From a bacterium (GTDB lineage Bacteria; Bacillota; Clostridia; Oscillospirales; Acutalibacteraceae), in contig JAHKXX010000098.1 of the NCBI GenBank assembly GCA_020627425.1, forward strand, positions 1 to 12,288: a stretch of DNA of 12,288 nucleotides. Reading direction: 5' to 3'. Positions 1 to 6,523 of the stretch are shown here, piece by piece (within the stretch, counting starts at the first letter, position 1; each line of letters begins with the position of its first letter). Below the pieces are notes generated by a model. It saw nothing but the letters and a program-made list of their open reading frames with translations, had not been told where the DNA came from and ran no database searches. Position numbers and translations under genes: made by a program.

Positions 1-16
1 CTGTCTCTGGACTCTG

Positions 17-34
17 CCGCCTTTGTAAAGGCGG
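17..34. other. Short perfect hairpin downstream of the M18 aminopeptidase gene
   Basis: An 8-bp perfect inverted repeat, CCGCCTTT / AAAGGCGG, is separated by 2 nt (a 4-nt loop if the inner pair opens). It lies 55 nt beyond the stop codon of the leftward aminopeptidase gene, so it may mark the 3' end of that operon. On the minus strand no T-run follows it, so it is not a textbook intrinsic terminator. On the plus strand it is followed by T-rich sequence (cttttatgtttt), which could serve a transcript arriving from left of the window. Function is unproven. Confidence 0.4.
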
Positions 35-88
35 GCGAAACTTTTATGTTTTCTTAAGTTGACGCCATTGCCTATATGAGCCATAGAA

Positions 89-1501
89 TCAATCAAAGGA
101 GTAGAACTCGTACAGCGCTCTGTAGGTCTCATATACATCTATTTTGGATACTATCTCGAAGGGGGCGTGCATAGACAACACAGGTACTCCAAGGTCAACG
201 ACATCCGCATTCAGATTTGCAACAAACTTTGCAATGGTTCCGCCGCCGCCGCCGTCTACCTTACCCAACTCGCCTGTCTGCCAGAGCACGTTTTTGCTGT
301 CGAGTATATTTCTGATCTTTGCCATAAACTCTGCCGAAGCGTCCGAGGTGCTGTATTTTCCTCCGCTGCCGGTGTATTTTGTTATTACCGCGCCGCGGTT
401 TATAAACGAGGAGTTGTTTGCTTCAAACGCAGAGGCATAGCTCGGGTCGAAGGCTGCATTTACATCCGCAGAGAGGCAGTCTGTTTTTCTCATAACGTGT
501 CTCAGCTCTTCCCCATCCTGCTTTGCAAGGTCTGCTATAAAGTCCGCAAGATAGGTACTCTTCATACCCGTGTTGCCGTCGCTGCCTATCTCCTCGCGGT
601 CTGTAAGAACGGTTATGGTGGTACGCTCAGGTGTATCTATATCGAGTATAGCTCTCAGTGCAGGATAAGCGCACACCTTATCGTCGTGACCATAGGCACC
701 GATCAATGACCGGTCAAAGCCTACCTCGCGCGGCTTTGCAGCAGGCACCATAGTAAGATCGGCAGAGAGGAAGTCCTCCTCGGTAATACCATATTTTTTG
801 AATATTATATTCATAATGTTCAGCTTTACGCTTTCGCTCTCGTCGTTGTCCCTGAAGGGAAGGCTTCCGATAAGGACGTTAAGATCCTCGCCGGTAAACG
901 CCTTTGTCATAACCTTTGACATCTGTTCATTCGCAAGATGCGGCAGCAGGTCGGACACAACAAAGCACGGCTCGTCATCTTTTTCACCCACGGTAACATT
1001 TATCACCTTGCCGTTTTTCTTTACAACAACACCGTGAAGAGCCAGCGGCACTGTCGGCCACTGATATTTCTTTATTCCGCCGTAATAGTGGGTCTTGAAC
1101 AGCGCAAGGTCGCTGCTTTCATACAGCGGATTCGGCTTCAGGTCAAGGCGCGGAGAATCTATATGCGCGATCCCCAGACGAACACCGTTCTTTGTTCCGT
1201 TTTTGCCTATAACGGCAAGCATAACAGCCTTGTCCCTGTTATTTACATATACCCTGTCGCCGGGCTTGTAATTCTTTGTATAATCATACTCGGTAAAGCC
1301 TGACTTTTTTGCGTGCTTTATCGCATACTCGACAGCCTCGCGCTCTATTTTTGCCTTTCCGATAAAGCCTATATAATCCTTACAGAAATCCTCAGCTTTC
1401 TTTATTTCCTCCTCGCCGAGCGTCTTTGCTCCGCTTTCATTTTTCATCAGCAGTTTTTCCTTTAACTGCTGTGCCTTTGTCTTTTCTTCCTTCTTTGACA
1501 T
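89..1501 (-). CDS. M18 family aminopeptidase (aspartyl/leucyl aminopeptidase type)
   Basis: A 470-aa cytosolic zinc metallo-aminopeptidase of family M18 (yeast Ape1 / bacterial ApeA group), which removes N-terminal residues from peptides. The expected metal and catalytic residues are in order: H113 and D115 in AHIDSPR, the aspartate pair at 273-274 in GHDDK, E303/E304 in DREEIGSDG, D346 in SADVNAAFDP, and H445 in SMHAPFE. The glycine-rich GGGGGT segment (417-422) is typical of the family. There is no signal peptide and the length is normal. The ATG is preceded by AAGGAA about 10 nt upstream. It is the last gene of the leftward operon, 7 nt after the lytic transglycosylase stop. The family call is secure. 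Substrate preference (acidic versus hydrophobic N-terminus) cannot be read from sequence alone. Confidence 0.95.
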   Translation of the reverse strand: MSKKEEKTKAQQLKEKLLMKNESGAKTLGEEEIKKAEDFCKDYIGFIGKAKIEREAVEYAIKHAKKSGFTEYDYTKNYKPGDRVYVNNRDKAVMLAVIGKNGTKNGVRLGIAHIDSPRLDLKPNPLYESSDLALFKTHYYGGIKKYQWPTVPLALHGVVVKKNGKVINVTVGEKDDEPCFVVSDLLPHLANEQMSKVMTKAFTGEDLNVLIGSLPFRDNDESESVKLNIMNIIFKKYGITEEDFLSADLTMVPAAKPREVGFDRSLIGAYGHDDKVCAYPALRAILDIDTPERTTITVLTDREEIGSDGNTGMKSTYLADFIADLAKQDGEELRHVMRKTDCLSADVNAAFDPSYASAFEANNSSFINRGAVITKYTGSGGKYSTSDASAEFMAKIRNILDSKNVLWQTGELGKVDGGGGGTIAKFVANLNADVVDLGVPVLSMHAPFEIVSKIDVYETYRALYEFYSFD

Positions 1502-1508
1502 AATAAGA

Positions 1509-2126
1509 TCATTCCTTTCTTGTTTGCGCAGACTCTTCTATAGTACTGCTGTCTTTACTGAAATAAAGCTTGTTGTAAACACTCTCGTTTTGCATAACAA
1601 GCCTGTGATAATTGTCGGTCTCGGGATACGGCACCGTTGTCAGAGTTTTGCCGTCCTCTGAATACTCCTTGTTTTCGAGCCAATCATCGACCGTACCCAT
1701 TCCGGCGTTATAGGCGCACAGCACCGTTTTTTCGTCCTCGTACATATCAAAAAGTATTGACAGCACATGGGTACCGTAATCAATATTTATTTCAGGCTCT
1801 TTCAGATCCTCAAAGGAAAGCTCGTTTTCATCTTTATAATATGTTTGCAGCCATATAAAGGTATCCTCGGTAAGCTGCATAAGTCCCACCGCTCCGGCGT
1901 TTGATTCGGACTGAGGCTTAAAATTACTCTCGGTTTTGATAACACCGTATATAAGGGCAGGAGAGATGTCATACTTTTCTGAAGCCTCCATAACCTCTGC
2001 TTTGTATTTCAGCGGATAGGTTTCTGAAGTATACTCTTTACTTGCCTTTTGAAAGGCGCATGCACCAACTGCGGAGATCCCTATGATCGCTGATGTCAGC
2101 AGTACTGCTTTTAATATCCTGTTCAA
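1509..2126 (-). CDS. Lytic transglycosylase (SLT domain), membrane-anchored or lipoprotein
   Basis: A 205-aa exported murein-cleaving enzyme of the Slt70/MltC-like goose-lysozyme fold, which cuts the MurNAc-GlcNAc bond. The N-terminal hydrophobic stretch (about residues 6-26) is a signal or anchor. It ends in VGAC, which resembles a lipobox with C23 as the lipidated cysteine, though glycine at -2 is less common. The catalytic domain starts near residue 40. E66 lies in GVIKTESNF, followed by the NAGAVGLMQLT motif (76-86) and CAYNAG (137-142), all SLT hallmarks. The start is TTG: its T overlaps the coaE stop (TTGA, 4-nt overlap), with AGAGGTG 5 nt upstream, and it is needed to include the signal sequence. 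The overlap suggests translational coupling to coaE. The SLT assignment is strong; lipoprotein status is inferred. Confidence 0.92.
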   Translation of the reverse strand: MNRILKAVLLTSAIIGISAVGACAFQKASKEYTSETYPLKYKAEVMEASEKYDISPALIYGVIKTESNFKPQSESNAGAVGLMQLTEDTFIWLQTYYKDENELSFEDLKEPEINIDYGTHVLSILFDMYEDEKTVLCAYNAGMGTVDDWLENKEYSEDGKTLTTVPYPETDNYHRLVMQNESVYNKLYFSKDSSTIEESAQTRKE

Positions 2127-2740
2127 CTCAGCACCTCTGTTCCTTTTATTTTATTCAAAAGCTCTGCGGCTTGTTCCTGTACCTGCCAAAGAGGGAGTGA
2201 TCCGTCGAGCAAATGATCCGACCGGCTTTTGTAATATGCCTCATCATGCTGAGCGTTTATTCTCAGCAAAGCTGCCGATTCAGTCAGGCTGTCCCTTTTC
2301 ATTATTCTTTTCAGCCTGATATCCACAGGCGCTGTTACCGACAGAGTAATATCACAAAGCCTGTCGCCTCCGCTTTCAAAAAGCTGAGGTGCGTCAAAAA
2401 TAATAAGCCCGTGTTTATTTCTCGCGGCGTCTATATATTCACCCGAGCGCGCTATTATCAGCGGATGAACTATACTGTTCAGAAGCTCCGTTTTTTCACG
2501 GCTGCAAAACGCCCTCTGTGCAAGCACGGCGCGTATCAGGTGCCCGGTGCTGTCCGTTATATCGCTGCCGAAGCACTTTTCAAGCTTCTTTATACATTCT
2601 CCCCCGTCGCGCATTATTTCGCGGCTCACCTTATCTGCGTCTATCACGACTGTATCCGGATACAGCTTTGTTATGATCTCGGCGATGGTACTTTTTCCGG
2701 CTCCGGTCTGTCCGGTAAGACCGATAACTACCCCTCTCAC
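2123..2740 (-). CDS. coaE: Dephospho-CoA kinase
   Basis: Catalyses the last step of coenzyme A synthesis, ATP-dependent 3'-phosphorylation of dephospho-CoA, in the cytosol. From the chosen start the product is 205 aa, the usual size for the family. It opens with a P-loop GLTGQTGAGKST (residues 7-18), then VVIDADKVSREI for dephospho-CoA/metal binding, NSIVHPLI and APQLFESGGDRLCD, all in the CoaE order. The frame stays open to an ATG at 2818, but I choose the GTG at 2740. It forms a GTGA overlap with the tsaC stop, has GAGGTGAT about 6 nt upstream, and places the P-loop at the N-terminus as in all CoaE proteins; the 26-residue extension shows no family feature. The gene is sandwiched between overlapping neighbours, so it is probably co-translated. 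Confidence 0.95.
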   Translation of the reverse strand: MRGVVIGLTGQTGAGKSTIAEIITKLYPDTVVIDADKVSREIMRDGGECIKKLEKCFGSDITDSTGHLIRAVLAQRAFCSREKTELLNSIVHPLIIARSGEYIDAARNKHGLIIFDAPQLFESGGDRLCDITLSVTAPVDIRLKRIMKRDSLTESAALLRINAQHDEAYYKSRSDHLLDGSLPLWQVQEQAAELLNKIKGTEVLS

Positions 2741-3744
2741 AGCTCTATCACCTCGAAACCTGCCGCACGGATGATTCTGTTGTATATAGCAAGCTCTACT
2801 CCGCTTGTACCCGGACAATGGGCATAGACTTTCTTAAAGCCGCGCTCATCAGCCGTCCTCAGCGCCGTAAACAGCCTGTGTGCCTGAGTATTGTAGTCGT
2901 GCGCCCGTCCGATACTGATATGCTCGCAGCGCAGTCCCTGTATATCCTCATCATAGCACAGCGCCGCCGTGTCCTTATCATAGTGGCTGTTTACATACTC
3001 TGCAAACCTGTTTATATCGCCCCTTAGCAGCACTACGTCAGCACGCGGAGAGTAGTGCTTATACTTCATTCCGGGGCTTGGCGCAGCCCTGTCGGCTTTC
3101 AGCGGATTAAAAACGGCGTCATCAATAATTACCTCGCCTATAGCTTCTCTCAGCTGCTCCGGTGTTATCCCGCCTGGTCTTAAAAGTCTCGGCGGATCCT
3201 CTGCAAGGGTTATCACGGTAGACTCTACACCCACATCGCACTCGCCGCCGTCTATAATGGCGTCTATCCTGTTTTTCATATCATCATAGACATGTCGGGC
3301 ATTTGTCGGGCTGGGGCTTCCGGACAGATTTGCCGAGGGTGCGGCAAGCGGACACGAAAGACTGATTAGCCTTCTGGCTATAGGGTTGCTCGGAAAGCGT
3401 ACAGCAACCGTAGTAAGACCGGCACTGACTTCATCGGGAATTACCTCTGACTTCGGAAGTATCACAGTCAGTGGTCCCGGCCAGAATTTCTCAGCGAGTA
3501 TACGCGCCTTTTCGGGGAATTCCGACACAAGCCCGTATATCTGCTCCAATTCAGAGATATGTACGATAAGCGGATTGTCCATCGGTCTGCCCTTTGCTTT
3601 GAATATTGCCGCCACAGCCTCCGGGTTCAGTGCGTCCGCCGCAAGCCCGTAGACCGTTTCCGTGGGCATAGCCACAAGACCGCCTCTTTTTATTATAAGA
3701 GCCGCCTTTTCTATCTCATCGGGGCTCAGTATCTGCGTTTCCAT
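2737..3744 (-). CDS. tsaC: L-threonylcarbamoyladenylate synthase, Sua5 type (TsaC/YwlC)
   Basis: Makes threonylcarbamoyl-AMP from threonine, bicarbonate and ATP, the first step of t6A modification at A37 of ANN-reading tRNAs. The 335-aa protein has the two-domain Sua5 layout. A YrdC domain spans about 11-200, with PTETVYGLA (27-35), KGRPMDNPLIVHI, PSANLSG, GVESTVITL and LLRPGGIT. The linker SPGMKYKHYSPR leads into a C-terminal Sua5 domain. An upstream in-frame ATG at 3768 overlaps the previous stop by one base but lacks a ribosome site. The ATG at 3744 (METQIL...) has AAAGGA about 8-9 nt upstream and gives the normal N-terminus. In many Clostridia this gene follows prfA and prmC; here a membrane protein gene occupies the gap instead. 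Confidence 0.95.
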   Translation of the reverse strand: METQILSPDEIEKAALIIKRGGLVAMPTETVYGLAADALNPEAVAAIFKAKGRPMDNPLIVHISELEQIYGLVSEFPEKARILAEKFWPGPLTVILPKSEVIPDEVSAGLTTVAVRFPSNPIARRLISLSCPLAAPSANLSGSPSPTNARHVYDDMKNRIDAIIDGGECDVGVESTVITLAEDPPRLLRPGGITPEQLREAIGEVIIDDAVFNPLKADRAAPSPGMKYKHYSPRADVVLLRGDINRFAEYVNSHYDKDTAALCYDEDIQGLRCEHISIGRAHDYNTQAHRLFTALRTADERGFKKVYAHCPGTSGVELAIYNRIIRAAGFEVIEL

Positions 3745-3767
3745 TTCCTGCTTCCTTTCACGGCGCA

Positions 3768-4787
3768 TCAGTATTTGTCCGAATTGTTCTGCTGCATATC
3801 CGGTTCCTCGGTATTCATATAAAAATTACCGTCATCATCTGCGCCGCCGCTATAAAATAAAGTCGGGTCGTTAAATGTCTTTTCAGGCTTTTCTTTGGTA
3901 TCGTAATACGGTATCTCCTCCAGATGCTTTCTGAGGATCTTATTGACATACTTATCTATTTTGTTAAAATCGGTAGTATCCGTTTTCAGTTTCAGAGGAT
4001 CGTCGTCTTTTTCGTAGTTTGTACGGTCAAAGCTTGTGTTGACATAAAACTTATCCTTATTTTTTTCGTTTCCGCTGTAGTCGGACATATCCTCCTTGAC
4101 GATATTATCCTTTGTATATTTCAGGTCATAAGTAACCACTCCGTGTCTTTCCTTATAGGCGAATATCATATCCGCAACGGTTTTTCTCATACACAGGAAA
4201 ACTACCACCAGCATAAGACCTGCGCCGATAAAAGTAGCGACAACCATACCTGTACTATAGGGCATTTCCCAGTTATATGCGTCTATCACTCTGTCACAGA
4301 CAAATTCTTCTGTATCTCCGCCTATCTTCAGCGCTTCGCGTATACTTCCCTTTTTGAGTACTTTCATCACTCTGTCCTTCTGCTGAGGTGTCATCGCTTT
4401 TACAACGCCCTTATAGGCGACATTGTCGGTGTTGCCGTCTATGAGTGCCTGTATGGATTTATCTATGGGAGTAGCAAATTTCGACGTAATAAGCACAGCC
4501 CTGTGATCCTTATCGACCGTCAGATACCATGTAGGATCTCCCTGATTTATTTTCATATCATTTTTTATAGAAAACGCATCGCACACCTCGGTCAACTCGC
4601 CGTAAAAATCCGTACCTACTTCCACACTGCCGATGTAATAATTATTTATCAGCTTATACTTATTATCCATAGCGGACATCATTTGTATTGCTGCTCCTAT
4701 CTGCACAAAGAAAAGCAGTGCAGCTACAACAGCGATCGCCCACTTGGCTCTTTCCCATTTTTTACCTCTCTGCTCACTATATACCAT
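3768..4787 (-). CDS. Unrecognised two-span membrane protein
   Basis: I do not recognise this 339-aa protein. A short basic N-terminus is followed by a hydrophobic span at about 15-37. A ~140-residue segment (38-178) with a predicted globular mix follows, then a second span at about 179-200 (MVVATFIGAGLMLVVVFLC). The last ~139 residues are highly charged (Lys/Asp/Glu-rich), poor in hydrophobics and look partly disordered, ending in an asparagine/glutamine-rich tail. The positive-inside rule suggests both ends are cytoplasmic and 38-178 is extracytoplasmic. No enzyme motif is visible. The ATG has AGGAG 6-7 nt upstream and lies 9 nt after prfA, so it is clearly a member of the operon. Codon use looks like that of its neighbours. 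Its position between prfA and tsaC is where prmC (RF methyltransferase) often sits, but it has no methyltransferase NPPY motif. Confidence 0.85.
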   Translation of the reverse strand: MVYSEQRGKKWERAKWAIAVVAALLFFVQIGAAIQMMSAMDNKYKLINNYYIGSVEVGTDFYGELTEVCDAFSIKNDMKINQGDPTWYLTVDKDHRAVLITSKFATPIDKSIQALIDGNTDNVAYKGVVKAMTPQQKDRVMKVLKKGSIREALKIGGDTEEFVCDRVIDAYNWEMPYSTGMVVATFIGAGLMLVVVFLCMRKTVADMIFAYKERHGVVTYDLKYTKDNIVKEDMSDYSGNEKNKDKFYVNTSFDRTNYEKDDDPLKLKTDTTDFNKIDKYVNKILRKHLEEIPYYDTKEKPEKTFNDPTLFYSGGADDDGNFYMNTEEPDMQQNNSDKY

Positions 4788-4796
4788 TATAAGCTC

Positions 4797-5870
4797 CTAT
4801 TCCTGTTCGGAACGTATTTTTTCCGCACGCTGAGCCGCCGTCAGCGCGTCAACAAATTCATCAAGGTTTCCGTTTAATATTTCGTCTATTTTATAGAGCA
4901 CCAGACCTATTCTGTGGTCTGTTACTCTGCCCTCGTGGTAGTTATATGTGCGTATACGCTCCGATCTGTCGGCTGTACCCACCTGAGAAGCGCGTTCCTT
5001 TGCCTGTTTATCGTGCTGTTTTTGTTTTTCGGACTCCAGCAGACGGGATCGCAGCACCTTCATAGCCTTATCCTTATTTTTATACTGGCTTCTCTCGTCC
5101 TGACACTCCACGACAATACCTGTAGGTATATGAGTTATTCTGATAGCAGATTCCGTTTTATTGATATGCTGACCGCCTGCGCCGCTTGACCGGAAGGTAT
5201 CTATTTTCAGGTCTGAGGGATCTATATTGACCTCTACCTCCTCTGCCTCCGGAAGAACGGCTACCGACACGGTAGAGGTATGTATCCTTCCCTGTGTTTC
5301 GGTTTCGGGGACTCTCTGTACACGATGTACTCCGCTCTCAAACTTAAAGCGTGAGTAGGCGCCCCTGCCGCTGACCATAAAGCTTATTGCCTTTATTCCG
5401 CCAAGCTCGGTTTCGTTTATATTCAGCAGCTCTAAGGTAAAGCCGTTATTCTGAGCATACATAGTGTACATTCTATAGACAACTCCTGCAAACAGTGCTG
5501 CCTCCTCGCCGCCTGCGCCTGCGCGTATTTCAACTATAACGTTTCTGTCGTCGTTTTCGTCCTTTGGCACAAGAAGCTCCTTCAGTTCTTCACTTAGTTT
5601 ATTCTTTTTTTCCTCCAGCTCATTTTGCTCCTCAGTCAGCAGTGCCTTCAGCTCATCGTCGTCCCTGTTTTCCTCGAGGAGTTTTTTATTATCCTCAATG
5701 CTCAGAGCAATTTTTTTATACTCGTTATATTTGAGTGCAACAGGCTCTACTTCCTTATACTCCTTCATAGTCTTTGTATAAAGCTCATTTACCGTAACAA
5801 CAGACGGATCGCAGAGCCTCTTTGAAAGCTCCTCATATCTTTTTGAAAATGCCTCAAGCTTATCTATCAT
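4797..5870 (-). CDS. prfA: Peptide chain release factor 1
   Basis: Recognises UAA/UAG stop codons in the ribosomal A site and triggers peptide release. The 357-aa length fits RF1. The N-terminal ~100 residues are a charged helical domain 1. The codon-recognition tripeptide region reads VPETETQGRIHTS, giving PET at 188-190, the P-x-T signature of RF1 rather than the SPF of RF2. The catalytic GGQ is at 232-234 in SSGAGGQHINKTESA. The start ATG has GGAGGAT 5-6 nt upstream. It lies 33 nt downstream of yyzM and 9 nt before the membrane protein gene. The glutamine in GGQ is normally methylated by PrmC, whose gene is not in this window. Confidence 0.98.
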   Translation of the reverse strand: MIDKLEAFSKRYEELSKRLCDPSVVTVNELYTKTMKEYKEVEPVALKYNEYKKIALSIEDNKKLLEENRDDDELKALLTEEQNELEEKKNKLSEELKELLVPKDENDDRNVIVEIRAGAGGEEAALFAGVVYRMYTMYAQNNGFTLELLNINETELGGIKAISFMVSGRGAYSRFKFESGVHRVQRVPETETQGRIHTSTVSVAVLPEAEEVEVNIDPSDLKIDTFRSSGAGGQHINKTESAIRITHIPTGIVVECQDERSQYKNKDKAMKVLRSRLLESEKQKQHDKQAKERASQVGTADRSERIRTYNYHEGRVTDHRIGLVLYKIDEILNGNLDEFVDALTAAQRAEKIRSEQE

Positions 5871-5903
5871 TATCCATCCTCCGAATACTCAAGAATACAT
5901 TTA

Positions 5904-6104
5904 TCACTGTATTTCGTCGTTGCGGATCACCTTTCTGATATTCTTTTCCGCCCTGCTTCTCGGCAGCATGACCTCGTGTCCGCATCCCATACACTTCAGC
6001 TTGAAATCCATACCTACCCTCGTAACAAGAAACCTCTTTGATCCCTTCTCCTTACACGGGTGTTCCTTCTTCATCTCCAGCACATCCCCGACTCTTATAT
6101 CCAT
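5904..6104 (-). CDS. yyzM: DUF951 family protein (YyzM-like)
   Basis: A 66-aa protein matching the DUF951 family, to which B. subtilis YyzM belongs; the function is not established. The family pattern is visible: a DIRVGDVLEMKKEHPC opening, a central FLVTRVGMDFKLKCMGCGHEVMLPRSR, and a basic tail. Cysteines C17, C38 and C41 with H15 or H43 could form a small zinc site, which is inference. The ATG has AAGGGGA about 6-7 nt upstream, and the inferred transcription start gives a leader of only ~18 nt. It is the first gene of the seven-gene leftward operon, 33 nt before prfA. No signal peptide or membrane segment is present. Confidence 0.9.
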   Translation of the reverse strand: MDIRVGDVLEMKKEHPCKEKGSKRFLVTRVGMDFKLKCMGCGHEVMLPRSRAEKNIRKVIRNDEIQ

Positions 6105-6128
6105 ATCTTAGTCCCCTTTTCTTCCATC

Positions 6129-6158
6129 ATTATACTCCCTTCTCCCCATCCCCGTCAA
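6129..6158 (-). promoter_or_regulatory. Sigma-A type promoter of the yyzM-prfA-...-M18 operon
   Basis: Reading leftward, TTGACG (6158-6153) and a perfect TATAAT (6134-6129) are separated by 18 bp. The predicted start is near 6122, leaving a leader of about 18 nt before the yyzM ATG. No other promoter this good was seen ahead of the operon. The outer edge of the -35 box directly abuts the end of repeat copy A at 6159. A second TTGACT at 6180-6175 is too far from this -10. Confidence 0.8.
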
Positions 6159-6432
6159 GGCGGAGTGCATCCGCAGTCAACTCTCTCTTGCCGCACGGCG
6201 GCAAGGGCGTGCACGGCACGCCACAGCGTGACAAGTCTTTGTTAACGCCAAGTGCAAGGCAACGTCTCAAGTTGGGTTTATTATACCTCTTTTTCCGCGT
6301 CGTGGCACTCAGGGTGCCACTCGTGCTGCTTTGGAGTGAAGGCGAGTCTTCTTATCTACTCTACTCATTGTCTCCAAAAAACAGTGCAGCAAGTATGACG
6401 TGTGTTTGCGTAAGCATTATTACTTCTTCAGT
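6159..6432 (+). repeat. Intergenic structured repeat, copy A (left of the two-component/ABC module)
   Basis: This noncoding stretch is a diverged copy of the sequence at 11954-12189 in opposite orientation. Blocks shared exactly with copy B, in order: GGCGGAGTGC (6159-6168), GGGTTTATT (6274-6282), TTCCGCG (6293-6299), GCTGCTTT (6325-6332), ATTGTCTCC (6367-6375) and TTACTTCTTCAGT (6420-6432). Between 6274 and 6375 my hand alignment gives 76 matches in 102 columns with one 1-nt gap. It holds a 5' hairpin GCGGA/TCCGC (6160-6174) and a central 7-bp hairpin GTGGCAC/GTGCCAC (6302-6320). The rest of the 6105-6523 gap is the yyzM promoter and leader on the left and an AT-rich tail with one hairpin on the right. 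No terminal inverted repeats, target duplication or transposase are seen, so the element class is unknown. Confidence 0.75.
6187..6222. other. Tandem perfect hairpins with identical ACG loops, only in copy A
   Basis: Two back-to-back perfect hairpins with no spacer. The first is CTTGCCGC-ACG-GCGGCAAG (6187-6205, 8-bp stem) and the second is GGCGTGC-ACG-GCACGCC (6206-6222, 7-bp stem). Together they are 36 nt. Copy A is 38 nt longer than copy B, and B has nothing like them at the matching place, so they look like an insertion in A or a loss in B. They do not carry the T-run of an intrinsic terminator. Confidence 0.7.
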
Positions 6433-6459
6433 CTTAAGTTTTCAGTCTTCAGTAATTTT

Positions 6460-6497
6460 ATAAACTTGTCTCTGGTTCAGAGTGAAGATAAGTTTAT
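6460..6497. other. Composite hairpin downstream of the sensor kinase gene
   Basis: The outer arms ATAAACTT (6460-6467) and AAGTTTAT (6490-6497) pair over 8 bp. An inner stem CTCTG (6470-6474) / CAGAG (6478-6482) has a 3-nt loop. It sits 27 nt past the kinase stop codon on the kinase strand and 27 nt past the end of repeat copy A on the other strand. It may end the leftward regulator-kinase transcript, but no T-run follows on that strand, so terminator function is uncertain. Confidence 0.4.
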
Positions 6498-6523
6498 TTG
6501 TATGCTCTATTAATTGCACATTG

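Noticed and set aside
17..34. Resemblance of the left-edge hairpin to the GCCGCC...GCGG hairpin in copy B, suggesting a third repeat copy.
   Set aside because: The similarity is limited to the GC-rich stem. None of the conserved blocks (GGGTTTATT, ATTGTCTCC, TTACTTCTTCAGT) occurs nearby.
6038..6463. A 141-codon open frame on the plus strand across the 6105-6523 gap.
   Set aside because: It begins inside yyzM on the opposite strand, crosses a strong promoter, hairpins and the repeat, has no ribosome site, and its composition (Ser/Pro/Leu-rich) resembles no family. It is a chance frame.
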